DNA of 64,000 nt from Alistipes ihumii AP11 (GCF_025144665.1 NZ_CP102294.1:1116001-1180000), one strand, 5' to 3'. Positions 1 to 8,250 are shown, numbered from the stretch's first letter. Notes: generated from the letters alone by a model not told the origin. A program made the numbers and translations.

Positions 1-1055
1 TAGACCATTTCCCGGTCGATCAGCCTTTTGAGGGCGCTGTTCACGCTGCTGGCCGCCCGGAGTCTGTATTCTGTAATGAAATCCCCGGAATTGATCTCCC
101 TGACGCATCCGGCTTTGGCGATGGCCTTAAGCAATCGAATATTGCTCGCCGGATAAGCCGCCAGCAGGTTCTCGTACGTATAGGTCGATTCGGCGACCAC
201 CTCCCCAATGGCATAGTCTGTCATTCCGATATCCGGGTTTTCGGTATATCCGTAAAGCCGGTTGAGCAAGACCTGGATATACCATGTATGCCCGTCGAAA
301 GCGTCGTAAAGATACCCGAACGTCTCTTCGGCCAGTTTCCTGCCCTGCCGGGTGAAAAATTCGGCTGCGAAACGATAATATTCTTCTCTGGTTATCCGGT
401 CGATGACCTGCGTTTGCGTACTCTGGTAGAAAGGACGTTTGGCCGAATGGAACATCTGCTGCATGATATGCTGCTTGCTGCCGGCGAATATGAAATTGAT
501 ATTCGGGACGAACTGGATGTACGAGCGTAACAGAGCCTCGGCCCCTTTCTCCGGATATTCCGCGATCTGCTGGAATTCGTCGATAGCGATATAGCACCGC
601 TTCTCGGACGATCGCAGATAGTCGAATATCTCCCTGAGCGTGGCTTCCTCGGATGAAGGAACAATGTCGATGGTGACTTTCGGCTGTCCGGTCAGCTCGT
701 CGAACGTAAATACCGGGCGGCAGCTTTTGATGAACTTGCCCACGCGACCGAGCGCCTTTTGCGGAACAGAGTCCAGCTTACCGAGTACGGTACCGGCGAA
801 AAGCCGGATGAAATCGCCCAATGACTGTGTCGAATAAATATCCATATAGAACGTCACGATATCCGGTTCCTGTTCACGGAGTTTGTAGAAAACATTTTTG
901 ACCAGGCCCGTTTTTCCCATACGGCGCGGAGCGATCAGCGTCACGTTCCTGCCGTTGTACAACGCCCGGATCATGGTTTCAGTCTCCTGCCGCCTGTCGC
1001 AGAAATATTCCGGGCTGTGGTATCCGGTCACCAGAAAAGGATTGTTCGGCTTCAT
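1..1055 (-). CDS. AAA ATPase of the archaeal-ATPase type (partial, C-terminus off the left edge)
   Basis: About 351 residues can be read from the ATG at 1055 to the left edge, where the frame is still open. A P-loop (APRRMGKTGL, about residues 42-51) and a Walker B with acidic tail (YIAIDEFQQ, about 155-163) mark a P-loop ATPase of the Pfam ATPase_2 (PF01637) kind. The last visible part resembles a winged-helix segment, as in this family. Bacteroidota genomes carry many such single-gene ATPases of unknown substrate, often in accessory DNA. Base composition is more AT-rich than the housekeeping genes to the right, and the gene lies on the element side of a displaced tRNA end at about 1472-1489. 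The specific role is unknown; family assignment is by motif recognition. Confidence 0.85.
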   Translation of the reverse strand, partial: MKPNNPFLVTGYHSPEYFCDRRQETETMIRALYNGRNVTLIAPRRMGKTGLVKNVFYKLREQEPDIVTFYMDIYSTQSLGDFIRLFAGTVLGKLDSVPQKALGRVGKFIKSCRPVFTFDELTGQPKVTIDIVPSSEEATLREIFDYLRSSEKRCYIAIDEFQQIAEYPEKGAEALLRSYIQFVPNINFIFAGSKQHIMQQMFHSAKRPFYQSTQTQVIDRITREEYYRFAAEFFTRQGRKLAEETFGYLYDAFDGHTWYIQVLLNRLYGYTENPDIGMTDYAIGEVVAESTYTYENLLAAYPASNIRLLKAIAKAGCVREINSGDFITEYRLRAASSVNSALKRLIDREMV

Positions 1056-1471
1056 ATCATTACGTTTTATTTGTTACTCATTTATCGTTACACAAATTAC
1101 GCAACAATATTTATGATTACCAAATATCACCTGATCGAACTAAAGGAGACGGTACAAACCGAAACAATTATAAAATGTATACTGATATGGCTTTTGCAAA
1201 TCACGTTTCACACCGTCATTGTAATAAGTACGATGCAAAGAATAATTTATCACCATTCCCATTAACGGATATGGTGGCAAGTGATAAATATATTCGATTT
1301 TATGTCATAAGCTTTTGAAATAAAAAAATATTTACTAATTTTACAATATCGTTCTAAAGAAAGGTTGAGTGCGTCAAAATTTAGTATCCCAAATCGTACC
1401 ACTTGGCTTGTTTAGATAGAAACACAATCCATAAAGAGCTGGAAATAAGATAAATGCAAGAACGAGGTTAA
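1056..1471. other. AT-rich non-coding stretch
   Basis: No convincing gene. The composition is strongly AT-rich compared with the sequence right of about 1520. It contains the upstream region of the ATPase gene. It is interpreted as the terminal non-coding part of an integrated element; that is an inference from composition and the adjoining tRNA remnant. Confidence 0.5.
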
Positions 1472-1489
1472 AGTCTCGTTTTCCGCTCA
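1472..1489 (+). other. Displaced 3' end of a tRNA-Gly gene (probable attachment-site remnant)
   Basis: The 18 bases match what I remember as the 3' part of the Bacteroidota tRNA-Gly(GCC) gene (end of the T arm, 3' acceptor strand TTTCCGCTC). No tRNA body precedes it, and the T-loop side just upstream is degenerate (a loop of 8 with an A where TTCGA is expected). A tRNA-like terminator hairpin follows at once. This is the usual footprint of an element integrated into the 3' end of a tRNA gene. The match to tRNA-Gly is from memory, not alignment. Confidence 0.5.
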
Positions 1490-1491
1490 GA

Positions 1492-1516
1492 AGCAGTTGG
1501 AAACAACTGCTTTTTT
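1492..1516 (+). terminator. Rho-independent terminator
   Basis: Perfect 8-bp stem AGCAGTTG / CAACTGCT with a GAAA loop, followed directly by a run of T. It lies right after the tRNA-like 3' end, as the native terminator of that tRNA gene would. Confidence 0.85.
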
Positions 1517-1973
1517 ATTTTCAACGTATACCATTTATGCGTTTGAAAGCACGGTGCTCCCCAGCGAAAAATTGACAAGAACGGTTTTCGGGGGGAACCG
1601 GTCGCAAGAAACGAATCCCGACCTATTAAAAATCGGGCAATATTTACCTTAACCGTCGAAACGGTTTTCGTTCCGAGACTATGTCTGCTAAACCCAAGAA
1701 CGAATTCGTCATACAATACCGTTGCTCCATCTCATTTCGCTTTCCTTCCTAACATATAATCCGAAAATTTCTATAAACGTACGCTCGTCGCCGGACTCAC
1801 CGTATGAAAGACGCACAAAGCACATTCTTATATTTCCCAGCCCGGTTACCGTATAAGGTCTCGCTTTAGCGACTTGCGGACACAGCAGCCCATTCCGGCA
1901 CACGGATTGTTCAGAAGTCCGGGACGGAGCGCTCGCTCCGCCGCATGGAACGCAACCAAATACCCTACGAAAT
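1517..1973. other. Intergenic region, no gene recognised
   Basis: The only open frames are short with no family resemblance. A small GC-rich hairpin (CGGAGCG CTCG CTCCG) lies near 1925-1941, about 35 bp upstream of the transporter start; its role is unknown. Confidence 0.5.
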
Positions 1974-3677
1974 ATGTTTACGGGAACCGATATCGTCAAA
2001 TTCTTTCAAGAGAATTCCGCGCTGGCCGTCTTTCTGACCGTAGCGATCGGCTTCTGGATCGGCAAGTTCCGCTTCGGAAACTTCTCGCTCGGCATCGTAA
2101 CCAGCGTACTGCTCGTAGGCGTCGTCGTCGGACAAATGAACATCCGGATACCGGAGCCGGCCAAGACGCTTTTCTTTCTGATGTTTCTATTCTCGATCGG
2201 CTACTCGGTAGGGCCCCAATTCTTCAGGGGGCTCAGAAAAGACGGTCTCCCGCAGGTCGGCTTCGCGGTAGTCGTCTGCGTGATGTGTCTGCTCTCGGTA
2301 TGGGGCTGCGCGATCGTCATGGGCTACGACGCGGCGCAGGCGGCCGGCCTGCTGGCCGGCTCGCAGACGATGTCGGCCGTCATCGGAGCCGCCACCGATA
2401 CGATTCACGAGCTGCCCGGCGGACGCGACACGGACCTGAGCGTGATGCCGGTCTGCTACGCGGTCACCTACATCTACGGCACGGCCGGATCGGCCTGGGT
2501 ACTCGGCACCCTCGGCCCGAGGCTACTCGGCGGCGTCGCGAAAGTAAAGCAGGCGGCCAAGCAGATGGAATCGCAAATGGGGGACGACATGAGCCTCAGT
2601 CCGGGATTCGACCCGGCGGCGCGTACGATCGTTTTCCGCGCCTTCAGCGCCGACAACGAGTGGTTCGAGCCGGGGCGGACGGTACGCGAGTTCGAGCAAT
2701 ACATGGCCGGGCAGCAGAAGAGGATTTTCGTCGAGCGCCTCCGACAGCAGGGATCGGTCAAGGATCCCTCCCCGAAAACCGTCATCCGCCGGGGCGACGA
2801 AATCGTCGTCAGCGGGCGCCGCCGGTTCGTCATCGAAGAGGAAACATGGATCGGACGCGAGGTCGAGGACAAGGAACTGGTCAACTTCTCGGTCGAAACG
2901 CTGCCGGTCGTCGTCAATAAAAAAGGGGTAGCGGGCAAGACCGTCCGCGCCCTGCTGAAAGAAAAATACATGCACGGCGTATCGATCCGCTCGATCCGTC
3001 GGGCGAACGTGCAGATACCCGTGCTGGGCGGCGGCAAGCTCGACGCCGGCGACCGGATCGAGCTGGTCGGACTGCGGCAGGACGTCGAGCGGGCGGCCGA
3101 AGAGATCGGATTCAGCGACGCGCCGACCGAGAAAAGCAGCATGACGCTCGTGGGAATGGGAATCTTCCTCGGCGGGCTGATTTTCGGATGGGCGTTCGTC
3201 ACCCGGATCGGCAACGTACCGCTGAGCCTGACCGTCAGCGGGGGCGTGTTGATCGCCGGGCTGATCTGCGGCTGGCTGCGGGCCAAGCGTCCGACGCTGG
3301 GAGGCGTGCCCGAACCGGCCGTCTGGTTCATGAACAACGTAGGCCTGAACGTATTCATCGCCATCGTCGGCATCACGACCGGTCCGAGCTTCGTCCGAGG
3401 GTTTCAGGAAGTGGGCTGGAGCCTGTTTCTGGTCGGAGCCGTCGCCACGACGATTCCGCTGGTGGCGGGCATTTTCATCGGGAAATACCTGTTCCGCTTC
3501 AACGAGGCCATCGTACTCGGCTGCGTATCGGGCTCGCGCACGACGACGGCCGCTCTCGGCGCCGTCGAGGAAACCCTCGAGAGCAACGTGCCCGCGATGG
3601 GCTATACGATCACCTACGCCATAGGCAATACGCTGCTGATTATCTGGGGCGTGGTCATCGTATTGCTGGTCGCCTGA
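1974..3677 (+). CDS. aspT: Aspartate:alanine exchanger (AspT) family membrane transporter
   Basis: 567 residues. Two blocks of hydrophobic helices (about 15-190 and 380-567) flank a soluble middle region with two TrkA_C-like (RCK_C) modules (about 210-370). This order is typical of the AspT/YidE/YbjL family (Asp-Al_Ex domains, PF06826). Family landmarks include the N-terminal stretch FSIGYSVGPQFF and its mirror GLNVFIAIVGITTGPSF in the second half. In AspT proteins the antiporter exchanges aspartate for alanine and works with aspartate 4-decarboxylase to create proton motive force; no decarboxylase gene is in the window, so the substrate here is inferred from family only. The start follows the hydrophobic N-terminus. 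The gene appears to stand alone. Confidence 0.85.
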   Translation: MFTGTDIVKFFQENSALAVFLTVAIGFWIGKFRFGNFSLGIVTSVLLVGVVVGQMNIRIPEPAKTLFFLMFLFSIGYSVGPQFFRGLRKDGLPQVGFAVVVCVMCLLSVWGCAIVMGYDAAQAAGLLAGSQTMSAVIGAATDTIHELPGGRDTDLSVMPVCYAVTYIYGTAGSAWVLGTLGPRLLGGVAKVKQAAKQMESQMGDDMSLSPGFDPAARTIVFRAFSADNEWFEPGRTVREFEQYMAGQQKRIFVERLRQQGSVKDPSPKTVIRRGDEIVVSGRRRFVIEEETWIGREVEDKELVNFSVETLPVVVNKKGVAGKTVRALLKEKYMHGVSIRSIRRANVQIPVLGGGKLDAGDRIELVGLRQDVERAAEEIGFSDAPTEKSSMTLVGMGIFLGGLIFGWAFVTRIGNVPLSLTVSGGVLIAGLICGWLRAKRPTLGGVPEPAVWFMNNVGLNVFIAIVGITTGPSFVRGFQEVGWSLFLVGAVATTIPLVAGIFIGKYLFRFNEAIVLGCVSGSRTTTAALGAVEETLESNVPAMGYTITYAIGNTLLIIWGVVIVLLVA

Positions 3678-3802
3678 CACGGCCTTAGGAGGCAAACAGC
3701 GGAACCGGACGAATGCCCGGGAAGGTTCGCTCCGACGGTTTTCCGCGTCCGAAGCCGGACCGAACCGAAGTCCCGGGGATATTTTGCCGAACGGTTTATG
3801 CC

Positions 3803-4876
3803 ATGCACTCTATACTTTCAGCCATGATCCTACTGCAAATCATCTCGGTTCTGATCGTCGTCTCGGCTCTGATCGCCGCGCTGATCATCGGTCTCGACCT
3901 GACTCGCCGCCGCCAGCCGATGCGAATCATGAATCCGGTCTGGATTCTGACGGGCCTATGGGCCGGAGCGGCCGCCCTATGGGCCTACTTTTCGTTCGGC
4001 CGCTCCGGTCCGGCAACCTCCGACGGCCGGTCCGGACCGAGGCCGGCTCCCTACCCCATCCGGCCGCAGACCGACTGCGGCCCGAAGCTCAGAGAGACCG
4101 AACCGAGTGCTGGGCCGACCGCCGCGTCAGCCGAAAGGGAACGCACGACATACCCGGACGACGCAAGCCGAACGGAACATCTCGGCGGCCTCTGCGAAAC
4201 GGCCTCCGGCAACGCACCGGCCGGACAACGGCCCCAAACGGCCATGCCAGCCATACCGGTCGAGCACGCACGCTCCATACGGAACGGCCAACAAAAGAGC
4301 GATAATTCCCTCAGCCATGCCCCGATGCCGAAAACGGTCGGGCCCGAGGGCGCGAGTCCGATGGAGGACGCGATCATGCCAGGCATGGCCGGCATGAAGG
4401 GCATGAAAATGACTGTCGAAGGAAAGCGCTCTTCATGGCAACGGACGGTGCTCTCGACCCTCCACTGCGGAGCCGGCTGCACGTTGGCCGACCTGATCGG
4501 CGAATGCTTCGCATGGCTCGTGCCCGTCTCGCTCGGAGGTAGCCTGCTGGCCGGAAGCTGGGTGCTGGACTATGCGCTGGCCCTGGTTATCGGCATCGGA
4601 TTCCAATATGCCGCCATACGAGAGATGGAGCCCGTCGGCGTCAGGGAAGCTCTCGGCCGGGCAGCTAAAGCCGATGCGCTGTCGCTTACGGCATGGCAAA
4701 TAGGCATGTACGGCTGGATGGCTCTGGTGCATTTCGCGTTTTTTGCCGATCACCCGTTGCCAAGGACCTCATGGACCTTCTGGTTCATGATGCAGATCGC
4801 CATGGGCTGGGGATTCGCATTTTCCTACCCGGTCAACGCATGGCTGATCCGGCACGGAATCAAGAAAGGCATGTAG
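3803..4876 (+). CDS. DUF4396 family membrane protein with long inserted linker
   Basis: 357 residues from the ATG at 3803. An upstream ATG at 3713 exists, but the 30 extra residues look like non-coding sequence. An N-terminal helix pair (about 5-70) is followed by about 140 residues of low-complexity Pro/Arg/Glu-rich sequence ending in a Met-rich patch (MPGMAGMKGMKM). Then comes the DUF4396 domain (PF14342) with its LHCGAGCTLADLIGE motif and four helices up to the C-terminus (AFSYPVNAWLIRHGI). The function of DUF4396 is not known; the conserved Cys pair and Met-rich patch would allow metal binding, but this is speculation. The linker is unusually long for the family as I know it. Confidence 0.85.
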   Translation: MHSILSAMILLQIISVLIVVSALIAALIIGLDLTRRRQPMRIMNPVWILTGLWAGAAALWAYFSFGRSGPATSDGRSGPRPAPYPIRPQTDCGPKLRETEPSAGPTAASAERERTTYPDDASRTEHLGGLCETASGNAPAGQRPQTAMPAIPVEHARSIRNGQQKSDNSLSHAPMPKTVGPEGASPMEDAIMPGMAGMKGMKMTVEGKRSSWQRTVLSTLHCGAGCTLADLIGECFAWLVPVSLGGSLLAGSWVLDYALALVIGIGFQYAAIREMEPVGVREALGRAAKADALSLTAWQIGMYGWMALVHFAFFADHPLPRTSWTFWFMMQIAMGWGFAFSYPVNAWLIRHGIKKGM

Positions 4877-5161
4877 CCGGTACGAAAAATCCTCATTGTC
4901 TCCCGAGGCTTCGGTCTCGTCCGAGCGGCCGCATCGGCCCGCGAGTTCCATGCCAGAACCGACGCCGCCCCTGAAAGCTCCTTGTCCGCCGCTGTTCCGA
5001 GAAAAGCATACCCGGCCGCCGGCTCCGGAGGAAACGGCGATCCTGCATCCCGTTCAATCCTGTCTCGCATCGTAACGTACCTCTATGTCCGAAGCCCGAG
5101 CCGGCGAAAATACAAACGGAATCGAACGACGGCCGAATCGTCCCTCGCTATGCCGAACGAA

Positions 5162-5192
5162 ACCGCCGGTCCCGTTTTACGGGACCGGCGGT
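5162..5192 (-). terminator. Terminator-like hairpin behind the thioredoxin lipoprotein gene
   Basis: A 14-bp perfect stem (ACCGCCGGTCCCGT / ACGGGACCGGCGGT) with a three-base loop lies about 30 bp downstream of the stop at 5222. On the minus strand it is followed by TTTCGTT, a weak T-tract. Confidence 0.75.
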
Positions 5193-5221
5193 CGCTCTCT
5201 CCGGCGAGACACAAGCCGCTC

Positions 5222-5692
5222 TTACTGCTTTTTGAGCAGCAACTCGTCGATCGCCTTTTCAAAATCGGCCTTGCTCATCGCTCCCTGAGCGACCTGAGGC
5301 CGTCCGTCCGTCGGACAGAACAGCAGCGTGGGAATCGAACGGATGCCGAAAACGGCCGCCAATTCCTGCTCTTTCTCGGTATCGACCTTGTAAATGTCGA
5401 TCTTCCCGTCATACTCTTTCGCCAGTTCTTCCAGAATCGGCGCGATCATCTTGCACGGGCCGCACCAGCTCGCATAGAAATCGACGATACAGGGCTTGTC
5501 GCCCAAGAACTTCCACTCTTTCGGGGACGCCTCGTAATTAGCCACTTTGGTCAAAAACTCGGCTTTGGTCAAATGCTGTACTCCCATTTTCTTCTCTGTT
5601 TTAGTTGTTTGCTTGTTTCGGTTTTGCGATTCGCGGCCCCCGCACGAGACAAGCAGTACGGCGGCCAAAGCGGCGATCCAAAGATTTTTCAT
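5222..5692 (-). CDS. Thioredoxin-domain lipoprotein
   Basis: 156 residues from the ATG at 5692; an in-frame ATG 8 codons upstream is less likely because the later one starts exactly at the lipoprotein signal. The signal peptide ends in LLVSC (Cys17), so the protein should be lipidated and face the periplasm. The thioredoxin fold follows, with the CGPC redox site (Cys77/Cys80) and the cis-Pro loop (IRSIPTLLF). It likely acts as a periplasmic thiol-disulfide oxidoreductase. It lies downstream of the MarR-DUF6132 pair on the same strand, separated by about 225 bp, so it may be co-regulated, but a separate transcript is possible. A cytoplasmic trxA is present separately at 13125-13439. Confidence 0.92.
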   Translation of the reverse strand: MKNLWIAALAAVLLVSCGGRESQNRNKQTTKTEKKMGVQHLTKAEFLTKVANYEASPKEWKFLGDKPCIVDFYASWCGPCKMIAPILEELAKEYDGKIDIYKVDTEKEQELAAVFGIRSIPTLLFCPTDGRPQVAQGAMSKADFEKAIDELLLKKQ

Positions 5693-5916
5693 TACACTAT
5701 GATTTACTGTTTTCAATTATCGTTCCCGACCCGACCGAAGCTTCGTATCCCGACCGTTGCAAACGGGTAACCGGCATTTCCGGACCGGCCTCGCCGACGT
5801 AACCGATTACGACACGCCCGCATGGAAGACCGGTTCCCGCGCCGCAGCCCTTCGGACCGAACTCCTGCCCCGCACGATAGAACCGCTGCTTCCGCAGGCC
5901 GTTCTGCCTTTTCACA

Positions 5917-6132
5917 TCAACGGCCGTTCTCATCCTCTTTCGGCTTTCTTTTGAACATACTCGCCAGCAAGCCGCCGAACGCCGCACCCCATACCGAACT
6001 CAGCCAAGGCGACGAAGTAATCGGGCAACTCCCGTCCACACATCCGACCTGCCGGTAATAAAAATATCCGGCGAGAGCCCCAAGGACTACGCCGATCAGC
6101 GTCAAGCCGTATTTCTCCATTCTCTTTCTCAT
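5917..6132 (-). CDS. DUF6132 family small membrane protein
   Basis: 71 residues, or 67 if the second ATG (6120) is used. Two hydrophobic segments (about 8-25 and 44-62) flank a short loop VGCVDGSCPITSSPW, the family hallmark with two cysteines. Small proteins of this kind recur in Bacteroidota next to thioredoxin, rhodanese or MarR genes; the function is unknown. It starts 7 bp after the stop of the MarR gene, so the two form one transcription unit controlled by the promoter at 6587-6617. The paired Cys residues and the thioredoxin lipoprotein downstream suggest an envelope redox or sulfur role; this is inference. Confidence 0.85.
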   Translation of the reverse strand: MRKRMEKYGLTLIGVVLGALAGYFYYRQVGCVDGSCPITSSPWLSSVWGAAFGGLLASMFKRKPKEDENGR

Positions 6133-6139
6133 CTCTTTC

Positions 6140-6511
6140 TCATTTTTCCGACGCGCCGCAACGCTTCTCGAACACGGGCCTGAGCAACTGCGGAACCTCC
6201 ACGCTGCCGCAGCGCATTCCGTCCAGACGCTCGCGTCCGCAGGGCGTCAGGTCGAAATACATCTGCCGGCGGTCCTGCTGGCCCAGCACGCGCTCGACGA
6301 GTCCCTTGCGCTCGATGCTGCGAATAACCTTCGACGCATGGGACGGAGTGAGTCCGACTTTAGCCGCGATGTCCGAAGCGGAAAGCCGCCCCGACTTCAA
6401 CGAGCAGAGTACGGCCGCTTCATTCAGGCAGACGCCGTGCGTCCGCTCGAAATCCCGTTCGAAATCGTTCAGCGCCTTCAATATATCGCGCATAAGACAT
6501 GCTATCTCCAT
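6140..6511 (-). CDS. MarR family transcriptional regulator
   Basis: 123 residues from the ATG at 6511; a longer frame reaching 6730 would translate through the promoter and operators and is rejected. The winged helix is clear: ALNEAAVL-type helix 2 (CLNEAAVLCSLKSG), recognition helix SASDIAAKVGLTPSHASKVIRS, wing VLGQQDRRQMYFDLT. Three cysteines lie in the N-terminal dimerisation half (ACLMRD, GVCLN, VLCSL), so thiol sensing of the OhrR type is possible, though the ligand is unknown. The promoter upstream carries two near-identical palindromes, strongly suggesting autorepression of this gene and the following DUF6132 gene. Confidence 0.9.
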   Translation of the reverse strand: MEIACLMRDILKALNDFERDFERTHGVCLNEAAVLCSLKSGRLSASDIAAKVGLTPSHASKVIRSIERKGLVERVLGQQDRRQMYFDLTPCGRERLDGMRCGSVEVPQLLRPVFEKRCGASEK

Positions 6512-6565
6512 CTTTTCCACGTTTAAGCTTGAAGCTCTCGGCTCGAAAATTTCCCACATCAATAA

Positions 6566-6578
6566 TTTCCATCGGAAA
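6566..6578. promoter_or_regulatory. MarR operator O1 (palindrome)
   Basis: TTTCC-ATC-GGAAA, a 13-bp dyad about 10-20 bp downstream of the -7 box of the MarR promoter. It shares its arms with O2 at 6616-6632. The centres lie 52 bp apart, close to five helical turns. Confidence 0.6.
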
Positions 6579-6586
6579 CCACATGA

Positions 6587-6617
6587 CAAATATACGACTA
6601 TTTTCCAATAAAACAAA
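6587..6617 (-). promoter_or_regulatory. Promoter of the MarR-DUF6132 operon
   Basis: On the minus strand TTTG (6617-6614), exactly 19 bp, then TATATTTG (6594-6587): a full match to the Bacteroidota primary-sigma consensus TTTG-N19-TAnnTTTG. Transcription would begin near 6580, about 70 bp before the MarR ATG. Confidence 0.85.
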
Positions 6618-6632
6618 TTTCCAATGGAAATT
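6616..6632. promoter_or_regulatory. MarR operator O2 (palindrome)
   Basis: AATTTCCA-A-TGGAAATT, a perfect 17-bp dyad that overlaps the TTTG element of the promoter. Binding here would block RNA polymerase. Assignment to the adjacent MarR protein is inferred from position and symmetry. Confidence 0.65.
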
Positions 6633-6639
6633 ATTATTC

Positions 6640-7044
6640 GGAACGAAAGCGAAACGGGCCAAACTCGCTTGCCGAAAGCAGGATACATCCGTACGACAGA
6701 CCGTTCGGAAACCTCGAATCCGACAGCCAAGGTTTACAAGCCTATCTGCCCGTCTGAAACGCGCCCTATATAAAAAAAAGACTATGCCGTTGCCTAAAGC
6801 CGCCCGATCTATCGCCCCGGAATCGAATCGCGGCATTTGCGCAAGGCCCTCCCCCCGGCGAACTGCTTGCAACGGCAATGAAACGAACCGGCACGGCCGG
6901 TCCCTTTTGTCGTCCGCCGATTTCCCGACCGACCGCCGCGACATTCGCTTCAACGGCAACCGTCCGACCATGCCCCGGTCGAGAACATAACGATTTCGGA
7001 TGCTGCAAAAATAAGGAGGTCCTGCGCGGCAATCCGGACGAATC
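6640..7044. other. Intergenic region, no gene recognised
   Basis: Short open frames here show no domain or signal peptide. No hairpin or repeat of note was seen. Confidence 0.5.
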
Positions 7045-7431
7045 TCAACAGTCGCCCGATTCCCCCAAAGTCGCAGGACGCAGAAAAACTCTCTTAAACC
7101 GTATCTCGCAACGATCGCCGTGATCGGCGAAACAATGCTCGACCAGTTTCTGCTGACTATCGCATACTTTGAGCATGCGGAAAAACCTGTCGCGTTCCGC
7201 ATCGGTCGGCAAACGGGAATACGAGAGTCCGTGAGGCAAACGGCAGTCCCAATCGATTCTCATGCTCGGTTCGGGCAACGGAGACTCGGTCATCAGCACG
7301 CTCAGAGAAATCCCGTCGCATGCCCAGCCGCTCACGACCGCATAAGAGGGAGGATTGAAAAACTCGTTGTCAGAAAACACGTACAACTCACCCGACCGGA
7401 GATTTTCCATATTAACGACTTGATACATCAT
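7045..7431 (-). CDS. Hypothetical protein
   Basis: 128 residues, or 121 from the Met at 7410 (MENLRSGELYVFSDNEFF), which may be the real start. No signal peptide or membrane segment. The mix of residues (aromatic, acidic and Gly/Pro turns such as FFNPPSYAVVSGW) looks like a folded, mainly beta protein. I do not recognise a family. It stands alone between the empty region to its left and a strong hairpin to its right. The coding call rests on frame length and natural-looking composition. Confidence 0.6.
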   Translation of the reverse strand: MMYQVVNMENLRSGELYVFSDNEFFNPPSYAVVSGWACDGISLSVLMTESPLPEPSMRIDWDCRLPHGLSYSRLPTDAERDRFFRMLKVCDSQQKLVEHCFADHGDRCEIRFKRVFLRPATLGESGDC

Positions 7432-7613
7432 TTTACATGCAAAGTCACAGAAAGATATGAATATCGTTTCTTTCCTGGATTCAAATGCGGTTTCAATCCG
7501 CTATCCAGGGATTGTCTTCCATGAAATCCATCCCTTATATGGCCGATACCCTCCCTACCGGCCTTGTTCAAACAAAAAAAGCGGACGAAACGCTCGACCG
7601 ACAGACTGAAAAG

Positions 7614-7674
7614 ATTAGGGGGCGGAAGGGATACGCTCACCCATTACATATACCCTTCCTTTGTGCCCCCTAAT
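7614..7674 (-). terminator. Long interrupted hairpin, likely terminator of the exported-protein gene
   Basis: Outer stem ATTAGGGGGC / GCCCCCTAAT and inner stem GGAAGGG / CCCTTCC with a 5-nt bulge and a loop of about 22. On the minus strand, downstream of the gene ending at 7705, it is followed by CTTTTC. Confidence 0.6.
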
Positions 7675-7704
7675 TTTATCTATGCAAACCTCTAAATAAA
7701 ACTC

Positions 7705-8157
7705 CTATCTGTTCGTAAACTCTCCGTAGAAACTCCCGACGGGCTCGCCGTTCATATCGATCGGATAGAAATGAACCGTCATTTTACCCGAGCCCAAACC
7801 ATTGGTACTTATCTTCCCGTAAAGTCCCTGCGACGGATAGAGCATTTTGAACGAGCCTATGGGGCTGAGCCCTTTTTTGAACACCACTTCCGCATATTTC
7901 ACGGGTTCGGAGAAAGTAACGTAGATCGCGTTGGCGGACCCATCGTAATACCATCCTAAGAACTCGCCGTCTCGAATCGTTATGACAGGAATTCCGCTCG
8001 GTTTGGGACCCTCCCCATCGTCAGGTTTCCTACCCCCCATTTCTATTCTTTCATCGGTAGGACCTCTCGTCACAGGAGTATCGGGGACCTCGGCCCCCGC
8101 CGACAAAGCGCCGGCCAATACCGCCGCGATGGCCAAAAACAAAACTCGCATTTTCAT
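7705..8157 (-). CDS. Small exported protein of unknown function
   Basis: 150 residues. A clear Sec signal peptide (about 1-22, ending AGALSAGAE) is followed by a Pro/Gly/Asp-rich linker (23-55) and a beta-rich C-terminal domain (about 58-150, with VITIRDGEFLGWYYDGSANA). The domain recalls the small DUF3244-like exported beta-sandwich proteins of Bacteroidales, but I cannot assign it firmly. It lies downstream of and on the same strand as the TPR/HTH regulator at 8451-10142, with its own -7 box at 8251-8258, so it is a plausible target of that regulator. Confidence 0.75.
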   Translation of the reverse strand: MKMRVLFLAIAAVLAGALSAGAEVPDTPVTRGPTDERIEMGGRKPDDGEGPKPSGIPVITIRDGEFLGWYYDGSANAIYVTFSEPVKYAEVVFKKGLSPIGSFKMLYPSQGLYGKISTNGLGSGKMTVHFYPIDMNGEPVGSFYGEFTNR

Positions 8158-8250
8158 AATCTCATCCTGAAAAAATTTCCGGGTCGCAGACTCTTAACGG
8201 ATAGTCGAAAAAGAAACGACATCGTCATACAGCAGAACCGAAACCCGTTG

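Noticed and set aside
1468-1716. Possible 82-residue gene on the minus strand
   Set aside because: It reads through the tRNA remnant and its terminator and resembles no family.
6512-6730. N-terminal extension of the MarR protein
   Set aside because: It would translate through the consensus promoter and both operators; the family's normal length starts at 6511.
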